64,000 bases of DNA, from assembly GCA_016711125.1 (NCBI GenBank), contig JADJTQ010000003.1, positions 558,001 to 622,000 of the forward strand. Reading direction: 5' to 3'. Of the stretch, positions 8,633 through 18,713 are shown piece after piece (position 1 is the stretch's first letter; each line of letters begins with the position of its first letter). The stretch is from Saprospiraceae bacterium. GTDB taxonomy: Bacteria; Bacteroidota; Bacteroidia; Chitinophagales; Saprospiraceae. Position numbers and translations under genes: made by a program. A model generated the notes under the pieces. That model was given only the letters and a program-made list of their open reading frames with translations, made no database searches and had not been told where the DNA came from.

Positions 8633-9207
8633 TCAATCTTCCAAAACCCCCATCAACAACTCATAAAATTGAAGCACATCATGGGGTACCTTCTGCCAGT
8701 TATTTAATTCATACTTCTGGCTTAGCTTTAAAAATTCACAATGACGGATGTGCGATAAATGCTCAGAGGACAAGGGTGCGTAATTATCTTTGCCATAGTG
8801 GTATTCCCAGGGGGTGCTGCCAATGCCAATAAAGCAATTCTGGTCCAGTAACCGACTCATGTTTTTTTCGATCACCTCGCGGTGTTTCTCAAGATGATCA
8901 CCCTGAAGATGCAACGTGGCGCTAAAAAAATGGCCCCACCAAAACATGGTGCGATAAGTAAAGATATGATTGCCATCAAACTCGGCCGGACAGTCTAATA
9001 CCAGGTAGGGAAGTTGCCGGTAATTTTCACCCTTGAGATCTTATCGTGGGGCTGGCCGGAGGTGGCGAAGGATAATTCGCGAGATGTTTCTTTGAGACGG
9101 TCGCGGATATGGCCAAACAGCTCTTTGACTTTTTCTAAAATCATAAACTTAGTCAGGAGAAAATCTACGTCTTTCATCACTGACTCTTCTTTTTTAGAAA
9201 AATTCAT
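8633..9207 (-). CDS. Hypothetical protein, about 191 aa, one-base frameshift
   Basis: Best start is ATG 9207 (MNFSKKEESVMKDVDFLL); the longer upstream ORF start would read through the divergent gene's 5' end. Near 9020 the frame shifts (span 3n+2): the second part reads GENYRQLPYLVLDCPAEFDG and then TMFWWGHFFSATLHLQGDHL to LLMGVLED. Restored, it is a soluble mixed alpha/beta protein with an aromatic-rich core (FWWGHFFSATLHL). I know no function for it. Divergently placed from the TMEM175-like gene with 85 bp between. Confidence 0.6.
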
Positions 9208-9292
9208 CCTGGGTGTTGATTTGCAGTGGAGCAAGATACATCTTTCTGCTAATTGAAGGATTTGGCTAAATTGATGGCCAAATCCTGTTTTT

Positions 9293-9877
9293 ATGAAATC
9301 AAACCGATTAGAAGCTTTTAGTGATGGTGTCATTGCGATCATCATCACTATCATGGTGTTGGAAATGAAGGTACCCCATGGAGATACTCTTGAAGCGTTA
9401 GGGGCCTTGTTGCCGGTTTTCGTCAGCTATGTCTTAAGTTTTCTATATCTGGGTATCTATTGGAACAATCATCACCATTTGCTGCATACAGTCAAAGTGG
9501 TGAGCGGGCCTATCTTGTGGGCCAATCTACATTTGCTCTTTTGGTTGTCGCTGGTACCATTCGTGACCGGATGGATGGGAGAAAATCATTTTGCTAAAAC
9601 ACCGGTAGCCCTTTATGGGCTCAATCTCCTGATGGCGGCTATGGCTTATTATATCTTACAGATTCAAATATTGAAGACTCATGGTAAAGACTCTGTCCTG
9701 GCAAAGGCTTTGGGTAAAGACCTGAAAGGAAAAATATCGCCTTTTTTATACGTTGTGGGTATTGGCCTTGCCTTTGTTTTGCCCTGGGCGGCAGGATTGC
9801 TGTACCTGCTGGTTGCGATTATTTGGATTATTCCCGATCGCCGGATTGAGAAGGCTTATTTGGGAAGTGAAGGTTAA
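9293..9877 (+). CDS. TMEM175/DUF1211-family membrane protein (probable potassium channel)
   Basis: 194 aa starting MKSNRLEAFSDGVIAI, the R..(A)FSDGV signature of TM1 in TMEM175-family cation channels. Six hydrophobic segments follow, at about residues 8-28, 40-58, 75-95, 107-125, 145-165 and 166-184, one six-helix repeat as in bacterial members, which assemble as tetramers. Potassium-selective leak conductance is established for a few bacterial homologues; here it is family inference. Inner membrane. Stands alone between a divergent hypothetical and the GH95 gene. Confidence 0.85.
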   Translation: MKSNRLEAFSDGVIAIIITIMVLEMKVPHGDTLEALGALLPVFVSYVLSFLYLGIYWNNHHHLLHTVKVVSGPILWANLHLLFWLSLVPFVTGWMGENHFAKTPVALYGLNLLMAAMAYYILQIQILKTHGKDSVLAKALGKDLKGKISPFLYVVGIGLAFVLPWAAGLLYLLVAIIWIIPDRRIEKAYLGSEG

Positions 9878-10102
9878 CTCTTCCTCATATTAGATATTCT
9901 TGCTCGTGAACCCGAGGTCAACCTCTACCTAAAGACCTATTGAATAACTACGAACTATTGTGGTACTGGAATGTCGATTCCTTTCCCAACTTCAGCCAGC
10001 CTTGCTGTGAATAACCTTGACCAAAACCACCCAAAAACCTCATCCTCTCAGAAAACTAGTATATTTACCACACATTAGATCATTCTATAATATATATCTG
10101 TA

Positions 10103-12523
10103 GTGAAAGTATTATTGATCAAACAAGCTCGACTTACCTTTTGTCTGGTTTTAATGAGCTTTTCTGCCCTCAAAAGCCAATCGGATCACCTTCTCTGGTA
10201 TGATCGACCCGCTCAATATTTTGAAGAATCGCTGATGCTTGGCAATGGTAAGATGGGTGCTTGCGTGTTTGGAGGAACCGATGTCGATTCAATCTATCTG
10301 AATGATATCACCCTATGGTCGGGTGAACCGGTAAATCCCGCTATGAATCCTGATGAGCATACGTTCATTCCAAAAATTCGGGAAGCACTGGCTCAAAAGA
10401 GTTATTCGCTTGCAGATTCACTGCAGAAAAAAGTGCAGGGTTCTTTTTCTCAATCATATGCACCGCTGGGAACGATGAAGGTCCATTTTTTACATGCGGA
10501 TTCCATCACAAATTACTACCGCGATCTGGATATCAGCAACGCTATTTCTACCGTCACCTATCATGCCGGTAAGGTCAAATTTCGCAGGGAGTATTTTGTG
10601 TCACACCCTGATCAGCTAATGATCTACCGGCTCACTGCTTCGGAGGCTGGAGCCATCAATTTTGATTTGTCATTTAGTAGTTTATTGCAGCATGTTACGT
10701 CTAAGAATTATCATCGAATCGAAGTCAATGGTTCTGCTCCGGTGCACGCTGAACCCAGCTATCGTGGCAATTTGGAAAAAGCCGTGATTTTTGAAAATGA
10801 CCGGGGTACCCGATTTACGGTTTATTTGAAAATACTAAAACAAGACGGACAAATGGTAGACGTTACCGATGCTGTCGGATTGCGTAATGCTACCCAGGCC
10901 ACGATCTTTATTTCCACCGCCACCAGTTTTAATGGTTTTGATAAAAATCCTGCGACTCAGGGTTTGGATAATAATGCGAATGCCAAAAAACAATTTCAAC
11001 TGGCTGAATCTAAACCCTATCAAAAATTAAAACTGGACCATGTCCATGATTACCAGACTTTATACAACCGGGTTAAATTTAACCTTGGTCAATCAAAGGC
11101 TCCTAATTTGACAACCACTGAGAGACTGAAACGATACGCTACCGGAGCTGAAGACAAAAATCTGGAAGTGCTTTACTTTCAGTTTGGTCGCTATTTACTG
11201 ATCAGCAGCTCGCGGACTGATGGTGTTCCGGCCAACTTACAAGGTCTTTGGAATCCCTATATGCGGCCACCCTGGAGCAGCAATTATACGGTCAATATTA
11301 ATCTTCAAGAGAATTATTGGCCAGCAGAGGTCACCAATCTTTCAGAATTACACAATCCTTTGCTTGGCTTTATTGGCAATCTGGCAAAAACCGGAGCGAT
11401 TACCGCTCGGACTTTTTATGGAGTAGGTGGGTGGACCGTGGCTCACAATTCGGATATCTGGGCCATGAGCAATCCGGTCGGTGAGTTTGGTCAGGGAGAC
11501 CCAGTGTGGGCCAATTGGAATATGGGTGGTGCCTGGCTTAGTACCCACCTATGGGAGCATTTCTTATTTGATCAGGATACCGCTTACCTCCGAGATTATG
11601 CATATCCACTGATGTTTGGCGCTGCTCAATTTTGTCTGGATTGGTTGGTAGAAGATAAGCAGGGTAACTTTATCACGTCACCATCAACTTCGCCCGAAAA
11701 TCAATATAAAACGCCGGATGGTTATGTGGGAGCAACTCTTGCAGGTGCAACTGCTGATCTGGCGATGATTCGGGAATGCTTTTCCGCCTTTTTTGCCAAC
11801 TATATCAAGGCATCGATGATTCTTGATGAAGATGAAGCATTCCGCAATGGAATTGCTTTTGCGCTTGGTAAACTACGTCCATATCAAATTGGATCGAAAG
11901 GCCAGTTGCAGGAGTGGTATGAAGATTGGGAAGATCAGGATCCCCAGCACCGGCACCAGACTCATTTATTTGGACTTTATCCAGGCCATCAGATATCACC
12001 CAATGTAAATCCCGATTTGGCGTCTGCGGCAAAGCGCAGCCTTGAAATAAAGGGAGATGAATCTACTGGTTGGTCAAAAGGATGGAGAATTAGTCTTTGG
12101 GCCCGGTTGCTCGATGGAGATCATGCTTACAAGATGTATCGTACTTTACTTAAATACGTGGAGCCCGATCACAAAATCAATTATTCGCAGGGTGGCGGTA
12201 CCTATCCCAATCTCTGGGATGCCCATCCTCCCTTTCAGATCGATGGTAATTTTGGAGGTACTGCCGGAGTAGCAGAAATGCTGTTACAGTCTTCCGAATC
12301 GGAAATTCATGTTTTACCAGCACTACCCTCCGCCTGGTCAGAGGGATCGGTCAAAGGTCTTCGGGCAAGAGGTGGTTTTGAAGTGAATGTGGATTGGTCT
12401 GAAGGTGGCTTGAAACAAGTGGAAATTTTTGCAGCAAAAGGAGGTATTACTCAATTAAATGCCGGTGGTCAAAAAATTGAAATTAAGCTGAAACCAGGTG
12501 AGCGGACCAGGCTAAATTGGTAG
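10103..12523 (+). CDS. Glycoside hydrolase family 95 alpha-L-fucosidase (or related galactosidase)
   Basis: 806 aa with a signal peptide (FCLVLMSFSALKSQS). The N-terminal beta-domain (LLWYDRPAQYFEESLMLGNG), the linker helices and the (alpha/alpha)6 barrel are all present, ending in a C-terminal beta-domain. Catalytic residues of the inverting GH95 mechanism are visible: N398 and N400 in TVNINLQENYW, the acid E532 in SPSTSPENQY, and D714 in FQIDGNFGG. Family enzymes cut alpha-1,2-fucosyl linkages (some alpha-galactosides) from plant or host glycans. No T9SS domain, so probably periplasmic. No SusCD pair is adjacent, so it is not in a classical PUL; the nearest transporter is the MFS_2 gene 3.6 kb downstream. 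Confidence 0.92.
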   Translation: MKVLLIKQARLTFCLVLMSFSALKSQSDHLLWYDRPAQYFEESLMLGNGKMGACVFGGTDVDSIYLNDITLWSGEPVNPAMNPDEHTFIPKIREALAQKSYSLADSLQKKVQGSFSQSYAPLGTMKVHFLHADSITNYYRDLDISNAISTVTYHAGKVKFRREYFVSHPDQLMIYRLTASEAGAINFDLSFSSLLQHVTSKNYHRIEVNGSAPVHAEPSYRGNLEKAVIFENDRGTRFTVYLKILKQDGQMVDVTDAVGLRNATQATIFISTATSFNGFDKNPATQGLDNNANAKKQFQLAESKPYQKLKLDHVHDYQTLYNRVKFNLGQSKAPNLTTTERLKRYATGAEDKNLEVLYFQFGRYLLISSSRTDGVPANLQGLWNPYMRPPWSSNYTVNINLQENYWPAEVTNLSELHNPLLGFIGNLAKTGAITARTFYGVGGWTVAHNSDIWAMSNPVGEFGQGDPVWANWNMGGAWLSTHLWEHFLFDQDTAYLRDYAYPLMFGAAQFCLDWLVEDKQGNFITSPSTSPENQYKTPDGYVGATLAGATADLAMIRECFSAFFANYIKASMILDEDEAFRNGIAFALGKLRPYQIGSKGQLQEWYEDWEDQDPQHRHQTHLFGLYPGHQISPNVNPDLASAAKRSLEIKGDESTGWSKGWRISLWARLLDGDHAYKMYRTLLKYVEPDHKINYSQGGGTYPNLWDAHPPFQIDGNFGGTAGVAEMLLQSSESEIHVLPALPSAWSEGSVKGLRARGGFEVNVDWSEGGLKQVEIFAAKGGITQLNAGGQKIEIKLKPGERTRLNW

Positions 12524-12690
12524 GACACGCAATGCCGCCTGAGAGTTTTCAGAAATAGAATGGGCAAAATTGAGATTTAACCCACTGCACAAATTCCATT
12601 CTTGAGAGATTTTAAATATTATTATTCACCAGGAAGACCTATATTGATAGCAAACATACCAGCCCTGGGTGGCAAATAATACCTATAATA

Positions 12691-13451
12691 ATGAGAGCCC
12701 TTTCCACTAGTACCATCGCTCTCTATATTGCCGACATGTCTAATCATGCAGTTCGTCGCGTAGATATAATGACTCGCAATATTTCGACGGTTGCCGGAAC
12801 CGGAGAAGCTGGGTTTTTCGGAGATGGAGGCCAAGCTGATCGAGCCATGCTGAATCAGCCTCATAGCATCCAATTTGGGCCGGATGGCAAGCTTTATGTT
12901 GCCGATGTAGGTAATCACCGGGTAAGGGTCATCGATATGAGCACCGGTCTTATTAGTACTTTGGCCGGTAATGGCGAGACTGGAAGCACTCACGACGGAG
13001 CTACCTTTCAAAATGTTCCATTATTTGGGCCCCGTTCTCTGGACTTTGATGCCCGGGAGATCTGTGGCTGGTACTCAGAAATGCTAATCAGATATTTCGT
13101 TTAGATTTAAAGCGGGGCACCATCCATCATGTTGCCGGTACTGGAGAAAAAGGATTTACGGGAAATGGTGGTGATGCCCGACAAGCCTGTCTGTCGGGCC
13201 CCAAAGGTATTGCCATAGCACCCAATGGCAATATTTATGTAGCCGATACGGAGAGTCACACTATTCGCATGATCAACAGAAAGACCGGCATCATTGACCT
13301 GGTGGTTGGTACGGGAGCCGCCTTTGACGGTTCGGATGGTGATCCCCTGGTATGTGGACTGGCACGACCGCATGGTGTTTTTGTAGAGCAGGATGGATCC
13401 GTATTAATTGGTGATAGCGAAAATCATAAGATTCGACTTTTGCGGCCTTAG
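12691..13451 (+). pseudogene. NHL-repeat beta-propeller protein, truncated and frameshifted
   Basis: Two frames carry consecutive NHL blades: ALYIADMSNHAVRRVD, KLYVADVGNHRVRVID, then after a shift near 13050 IYVADTESHTIRMINRK and VLIGDSENHKIRLLRP, each followed by the ISTVAGTG-type strand. Roughly five of six blades remain; the signal peptide and first blade expected upstream are missing, since 12524-12690 has no in-frame extension. NHL proteins form protein- or ligand-binding propellers. A remnant downstream of GH95 on the same strand. Confidence 0.65.
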
Positions 13452-13853
13452 TAAATCGATTACAGTTACCGGTTTATTCCTAGTGACCAGATGGTTCTTC
13501 AAACATCAAGATGTAAAGTGACCGCAAATTTTTGGGGTTCTTAGTGTAATTAGTGGGGTAGGGTGAAAAATTCCGGTGTCTGAGATGAGGCGGGAGAGAG
13601 CAGGGGTTCGGCAAGCTCACCCGGACTTGAATATCTTGGGGGGTTCTAAATCGATCTATTTTCATGTGTTTGACATGGTACCCACTAAATATAAAGTTTG
13701 GAATGATGATATTCAGGCTGGTCTAGGAAGATCTACGAACTTTCGTCACAAATGAATAATCTAAGGGGATAAGACAAATGGAGCAGCAACCATTTCTAAA
13801 AACGGGAGTTACCGAAAATCCATAAGAGTAGGAATTCTTTAAAATCAAAACAA
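13452..13853. other. 402 bp without a gene
   Basis: No ORF with coding character on either strand. The stretch holds only G-rich runs and the leader of the DUF1761 gene. Confidence 0.5.
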
Positions 13854-14282
13854 ATGGAATTAGGAATCAATTTTACCGCAGTATTGGTAGCCGTAGTTAT
13901 CAATTTCGTGCTGGGCTTTATTTGGTATACACCCCTCTTTGGCAAAGCGTGGGGCAAAGAAATGGGTTACGACCCGAATCTGAAACCGGAAAAATCAGAT
14001 ATGATGAAAGGAATGTTATTTATGCTGATCGGTAATTTTCTCTTTGCTTATGTTTTTGCGCATAATATTGCCGCATGGACATTTGTGCCTGGTATGGCAG
14101 AGATGAGCCCGGTTACCAGTGCTTTAAATGCAGCCATTTTTACCTGGCTGGGCTTTTATGTTCCTGGTGAGCTAGGTGCTACTGTATGGGAAAAGAAATC
14201 CTGGAAACTTTTTGGGATCAATACCGGATATCATCTGGCTTCCCTGCTTGTGGTAGCATTGATCCTTACCCACTGGAGATAA
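13854..14282 (+). CDS. DUF1761 membrane protein
   Basis: 142 aa with four predicted membrane helices (about residues 5-25, 52-72, 88-106, 118-140). The first contains NFVLGFIWYTPLFGKAWGKE, the WY-P-LFGK-W signature of DUF1761. Complete length for the family. Function unknown; small inner-membrane protein. Monocistronic, followed 20 bp later by a strong terminator hairpin. Confidence 0.85.
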   Translation: MELGINFTAVLVAVVINFVLGFIWYTPLFGKAWGKEMGYDPNLKPEKSDMMKGMLFMLIGNFLFAYVFAHNIAAWTFVPGMAEMSPVTSALNAAIFTWLGFYVPGELGATVWEKKSWKLFGINTGYHLASLLVVALILTHWR

Positions 14283-14302
14283 ATCATCATAGTAAAAGGA
14301 GA

Positions 14303-14341
14303 AATTGGAAAGGAGAATTCTAGGTACTCCTTTCCAATTTT
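14303..14341 (+). terminator. Terminator hairpin after the DUF1761 gene
   Basis: Perfect 14-bp stem AAATTGGAAAGGAG / CTCCTTTCCAATTT with an 11-nt loop. The downstream arm ends in a short T run, as expected for intrinsic termination on the plus strand. Confidence 0.8.
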
Positions 14342-14502
14342 ATCTCTTGGGAGATGCTGATCCTGCGTAGATGGTTTCCTTCAAATCTAAAGCCTTGATT
14401 CGTTTCGGTGAAGAGTTACCATGACGAGATCTCTTGATTTTCATCTGGTTTGTCGAATCTTAGTATTTTCAGCCTTAAATTGTGAGTGATCAAAGCTTTT
14501 TC

Positions 14503-15954
14503 ATGTATCGACTATTTTATTTGCTGATTATTACCGCTTTGTCATGTAACCTGGATGCTGACAAAAGGCAATTGATCAATTCCGACCAGAAGCATGATCA
14601 TGAGAAAGGTGCTGTAGTCTTTAAGACTCATTGTGCAGGTTGTCACGGAGCAGACCTGCAGGGTGCTCTAGCACCGGGCCTGATTCGTGATGATTGGAAA
14701 TATGGCCGGACCAAAGGGCTTATGGTAAGAAATGTTACCTATGGTATCTCAGGAACGGATATGGCTGCTTTTCGGACTATTTTATCTCCCGAAGAAATCG
14801 AAAAGGTAGTTGAATTTGTCATTAATCGTCAGGTGATTTCACCTACCAATGAAGTGCCCATTCCTCGTCTGGTGACTACCAAAACTTATGATCTCGATAT
14901 CGAAGAAATCGTAGGTGAAGGTCTGGAAACACCATGGGCGATTGAGTTTGTTGATGCGAATACGGCGCTGATTAGTGAAAGGTCGGGCTCATTGCATTGG
15001 CTTCGTGATGGTCGGCTGGATGACAATGTAGTTGAAGGCACACCATTAACTCATTTGGGTAGTTCGACCGGAGGCTATATGGATATTGCCCTTGATCCCA
15101 ATTACGATAGCAATGGCTGGATATACTTGTCGTTTAGTTTTTGCCGATCGGGGTATAGCAGCGCTGATGCTCCAGCTACCACCAAGATAGTCAGAGGCAA
15201 GATCTCGACTAATCAATGGATCGAAGAACAAACTCTTTTTGAGGCGCCCGATTCACTATGGGTAAAAGGTGGTAATAGATGGGGATGCAGAATGTTATTT
15301 GATGATGAAGGGCATTTGCTCTTCACTATTGGTGACATGGGAAAAGATGCAGACTCACAAGATTTTAGCAAAGTTACGGGCAAGATTTTTCGGATTAATC
15401 CAAATGGAAGCATACCTGATGACAATCCGTTTACTGGTCGGGCGAGGATTTTGACCACTATATACACCTTGGGCAATCGAAATGTACAGGGGCTCAGCAT
15501 ACATCCGGAAACCAGAGAAATTTGGGCGACAGAGCATGGACCTATGGGAGGAGACGAACTGAATATCATCAGACCGGGAGCGAACTATGGTTGGCCAGTC
15601 GTGACCTACGGTGTCAACTATGACGGTGCTGTCGTTTCAAATAGGACTACTCAGAATGACATGGAGTCACCGGTCTACCATTGGACTCCATCCATAGGCA
15701 TCTGTCCTATTGAGTTTGTAGAAAGTGAAATGTTTAGTGATTGGAGCAATAATCTTTTGATCGGTTCCCTGGCATTCGAGCAGATCATTCGATGCAAAAT
15801 TCAAGATCATCAGGTGGTAGACCAGGAAATTATTCTTCAGGGAGTAGGCCGGGTCAGAGATATCAAAACAGCTCCCGATGGATCGATCTATATCGTGCTC
15901 AACCGACCAGATAAAATACTCCGGTTAAGTGTTGCTGCTCCAGTCGTAAATTGA
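14503..15954 (+). CDS. Cytochrome c / PQQ-type sugar dehydrogenase fusion lipoprotein
   Basis: A GTG start exists at 14482, but ATG 14503 gives a clean lipoprotein signal (MYRLFYLLIITALSC, Cys15) and is preferred. Residues 44-48 are the haem-binding CAGCH, with a probable axial Met in GTDMAAF; the cytochrome c domain runs to about residue 110. A GDH/sorbosone-dehydrogenase beta-propeller follows (EGLETPWAIEFVDANTALI, TLGNRNVQGLSIHP, ATEHGPMGGDELNII, GANYGWP). The family oxidises sugars with PQQ in the periplasm; here the haem domain could pass electrons directly to the respiratory chain. No PQQ synthesis genes in the window. 480-490 aa, complete. Confidence 0.88.
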   Translation: MYRLFYLLIITALSCNLDADKRQLINSDQKHDHEKGAVVFKTHCAGCHGADLQGALAPGLIRDDWKYGRTKGLMVRNVTYGISGTDMAAFRTILSPEEIEKVVEFVINRQVISPTNEVPIPRLVTTKTYDLDIEEIVGEGLETPWAIEFVDANTALISERSGSLHWLRDGRLDDNVVEGTPLTHLGSSTGGYMDIALDPNYDSNGWIYLSFSFCRSGYSSADAPATTKIVRGKISTNQWIEEQTLFEAPDSLWVKGGNRWGCRMLFDDEGHLLFTIGDMGKDADSQDFSKVTGKIFRINPNGSIPDDNPFTGRARILTTIYTLGNRNVQGLSIHPETREIWATEHGPMGGDELNIIRPGANYGWPVVTYGVNYDGAVVSNRTTQNDMESPVYHWTPSIGICPIEFVESEMFSDWSNNLLIGSLAFEQIIRCKIQDHQVVDQEIILQGVGRVRDIKTAPDGSIYIVLNRPDKILRLSVAAPVVN

Positions 15955-15989
15955 CAAATATCCAGTGATATTCATTTGCTATGACGGTA

Positions 15990-16019
15990 TTTGGCTGCCT
16001 GAATCATTTTGTATATTCG
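15990..16019 (+). promoter_or_regulatory. Possible Bacteroidota promoter before the MFS_2 gene
   Basis: TTTG at 15990-15993 and TATATTCG at 16012-16019, separated by 18 bp, approximate the -33 TTTG / -7 TAnnTTTG pattern of the Bacteroidota primary sigma factor, about 60 bp before the gene start. One mismatch in the -7 box. Confidence 0.35.
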
Positions 16020-16080
16020 AGTCCCGAAATTGAGAGCAATCATACTTCAAAGATTTCGAAAACCATTCAAACAATAACCA

Positions 16081-17399
16081 ATGCCGTCGATCTCTATTAG
16101 CTCACAGAAACCAAGACTTTCATTCTGGCAAATTTGGAATATGAGTTTTGGCTTTCTCGGTATCCAGTTTGGCTTTGCTCTGCAAAATGCCAATGTGAGC
16201 CGCATTTTTGAGACTTTGGGTGCCGCTCAGGACGAACTTCCCATATTGTGGTTGGCTGCTCCGGTCACTGGTTTCTTCGTTCAACCCATTATTGGCTATT
16301 ACAGCGACCGCACCTGGCATAAACGATGGGGGAGGAGGAGGCCTTTTTTTGTTGTCGGTGCGATACTGGCTTCCATAGCTCTTTTTTTGATGCCCAATTC
16401 GACTGCGCTTTGGATGGCGGTGATCATGCTATGGCTCATGGATGCTTCGATCAATATTAGCATGGAACCTTTTCGGGCATTTGTGGGGGATATGTTACCC
16501 AACGAACAACGTACCAGCGGATTTGCGATGCAGAGTTTTTTATCGGTCTGGGAGCGGTGGTTGCATCGGCTTTGCCTTATATATTGAGCAACTGGTTTGG
16601 CATCAGTAATGTTTCTCCGGAAGGTGGCATTCCCGATTCGGTTAAATGGTCTTTTTATTTGGGGGGCTTTGCTTATTTCAGTGCAGTAATTTGGACGGTA
16701 TTTAATACGACCGAATATCCACCGGATGACATTGAAAAGTTAAAGGCAGAAAATGATTCCCGAAGTCTCTGGGAAGGTTTGTTGGAGTCGTTTAAGGGAA
16801 TCCTGGAGATGCCAAAAACGATGGTGCAGTTGGCCTTTGTGCAATTTTTTTCCTGGTTTGCATTATTTGCTCTTTGGATCTATACAACATCTGCGGTGAC
16901 CACGCATATTTATGGTACTTCAGATACCTCTTCTGCGGCATATAATGAGGGAGCTGATTGGGTTGGAATTTGCTTTGCTGTCTATAGTGGAGTTGCCGCA
17001 CTTGCCGCTTTTTTATTACCGGTCCTTGCTCGTAAAACGAGTCGTAGAATGACCCACTTGTTGTCTCTGGTAGCTGGGGGAATAGGTTTGCTATCGATTT
17101 TTTTCATCAAAGACCCTAATTTATTACTGGTCTCGATGATCGGTGTGGGCATTGCCTGGGCGAGTATTTTATCGATGCCCTACGCCATGCTCTCAAGTAC
17201 TTTGCCACCGGAAAGAATGGGTTATTTTATGGGTGTGTTTAATTTATTTATTGTTATTCCACAAATCGTCGCCGGAAGTATTTTGGGATTTATCTTAAAA
17301 TCTTTTTTTGGTAATGAATCCATAAATGCATTGCTCCTCGGTGGGCTTTCCATGCTGCTGGCCGCTTTATTATGTCTGATCGTAGATGATAAGGAGTGA
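16081..17399 (+). CDS. MFS_2/GPH-type sugar transporter, frameshifted
   Basis: Frames 16081-16540 and 16545-17399 make one transporter of about 440 aa. The break is at a run of six T's (near 16536-16541); adding one base gives MQSFFIGLGAVVASALPYIL, a normal helix 5. The N-terminus SFWQIWNMSFGFLGIQFGFA and the loop YYSDRTWHKRWGRRRPFF are typical of the SLC45/GPH disaccharide:cation symporters common beside glycosidases in Bacteroidota. Twelve membrane segments can be counted over both parts. Inner membrane; substrate unknown, maltose- or sucrose-like by family. The homopolymer position makes a sequence error likely. Confidence 0.8.
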
Positions 17400-17441
17400 A
17401 TATGATTTTAATTCTGGAACTTGAGCCTATTGTCGAGTGAA

Positions 17442-17683
17442 ATGCTGCATCTTAGCGAGTCGCAGCCTGGTCGCAATTGGAGGCCTTAATCGGACATACA
17501 CCAGGCCGCAATATTCGTTATATTAGATTGAAAAAAGCCCAGGGTCTCTTGCAAAGTTACGAGCTGAGTATTACTGTTATTGCCTTTGATTGTGGATTTA
17601 GAGATCCAAGCTATTTAAGAAAGAATATGGCAAAACTCTGGTGGAATGGCGAAATGAAGCAGACTTCCAATAGATTGATATAA
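17442..17683 (+). pseudogene. AraC-type HTH regulator remnant
   Basis: HTPGRNIRYIRLKKAQGLLQ and VIAFDCGFRDPSYL are the C-terminal AraC/XylS DNA-binding domain (second helix-turn-helix). The next motif continues in another frame (YGKTLVEWRNEADFQ). Upstream, LHLSESQ marks the first helix-turn-helix in a third frame. The sensor part is absent. Probably the tail of a lost hybrid two-component or AraC regulator; it lies directly after the sugar transporter, where such a regulator would make sense. Confidence 0.6.
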
Positions 17684-17709
17684 CATCATAATTAACTGAA
17701 ATACAAATT

Positions 17710-18290
17710 ATGGCAAACGTTAATAAAAGGGAATTGTCACCAAAGCAGCTAGAGGAACTAATCAAAGTATTAAAGACTCGTTTTGAGAAAAACATGAACC
17801 GCCATGAAGATCTTGAATGGGCTAAGGTGCAAGCAAAGCTGAGCGCCGAGCACCCCAAGTCTATGGATAAACTGTGGTCGCTCAATGAAATGGAAAGAAC
17901 CGGGGTGAACCGGATGTTATTGATTTTGATAAGAAAACCGGCGAATATATTTTTTACGACTGTTCGGCAGAAAGTCCTAAAGGCAGAAGAAGTGTTTGCT
18001 ATGACCGTGAGGCGCTGGAATCCAGAAAAGAACATAAACCAAAAAACAACGCAATAGACATGGCTGCTTCCATGGGTATGGAAATCTTAACCGAGGAACA
18101 ATATCGGGCTCTACAGAAACTTGGGAATTTCGACGAGAAAACATCGAGTTGGGTAAAATCGCCATCTGATATCAGAAAGCTCGGAGGAGCAATCTTTTGT
18201 GATTTCCGTTACGGCCATGTCTTTACGTTTCACAATGGTGCGGAGTCTTATTACGCTGCTAGAGGATTTCGTGGTTCGCTAAGAGTCTAA
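17710..18290 (+). CDS. DUF4256 protein, one-base frameshift
   Basis: MANVNKRELSPKQLEELIKV through LWSLNEMERTG, then the frame must shift in the GGGG at about 17900 to read GEPDVIDFDKKTGEYIFYDC, SAESPKGRRSVCYDREALES, and then the second frame EILTEEQYRALQKLGNFDEK to YYAARGFRGSLRV. Restored length 193 aa equals the DUF4256 family norm, with every conserved block present. Function unknown, cytoplasmic. The near-perfect preservation on both sides argues for a sequencing error in the G run, not a dead gene. Confidence 0.85.
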
Positions 18291-18713
18291 TTGTTCTGGC
18301 AATTATTAGAAAAGGACCTTATTTTATCGAAAACTATTCATCTGAATAGCAATCCCTATTGGGATTGAATGACCTTATTTGAGCAAGAGCCATGTCATTT
18401 GGGTTCCTTGTAAACAGGAAAGAGCAAGAATCTCAGAATCTTGCGATAAAATTAGTCCCAGATCATCCGTACCTCTTCGATAAACACATTCGACACTTCA
18501 TACACTGTTTTTTAGCAATTAGCGAAAGTGGTCCTTGTCCTGCAATGATGCAGCAAAGATATTTGTATCATAATCCCATTAGAAGATGAGTCAGTGGGTT
18601 CGTTCTCCTCATGGCTTCGGGAGTGGAAGGTTGGCAACGCGAGGATTTTTCAAACATAAACACTTTCCATGGACAGAGCCGGAAATTTTTGATTGAAAGA
18701 AAATAATTATCTA
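18291..18713. other. 423 bp without a gene
   Basis: Contains an imperfect hairpin at 18285-18310 (TCTAATTG...CAATTATTAGA), possibly ending DUF4256 transcription, and a small palindrome CAATCCCTATTGGGATTG at 18350-18367. A short plus ORF at 18392 and a minus ORF to 19002 show no coding character. Confidence 0.45.

Noticed and set aside
12622..13011. 129-aa minus-strand ORF
   Set aside because: Antisense shadow of clear NHL repeats on the plus strand.
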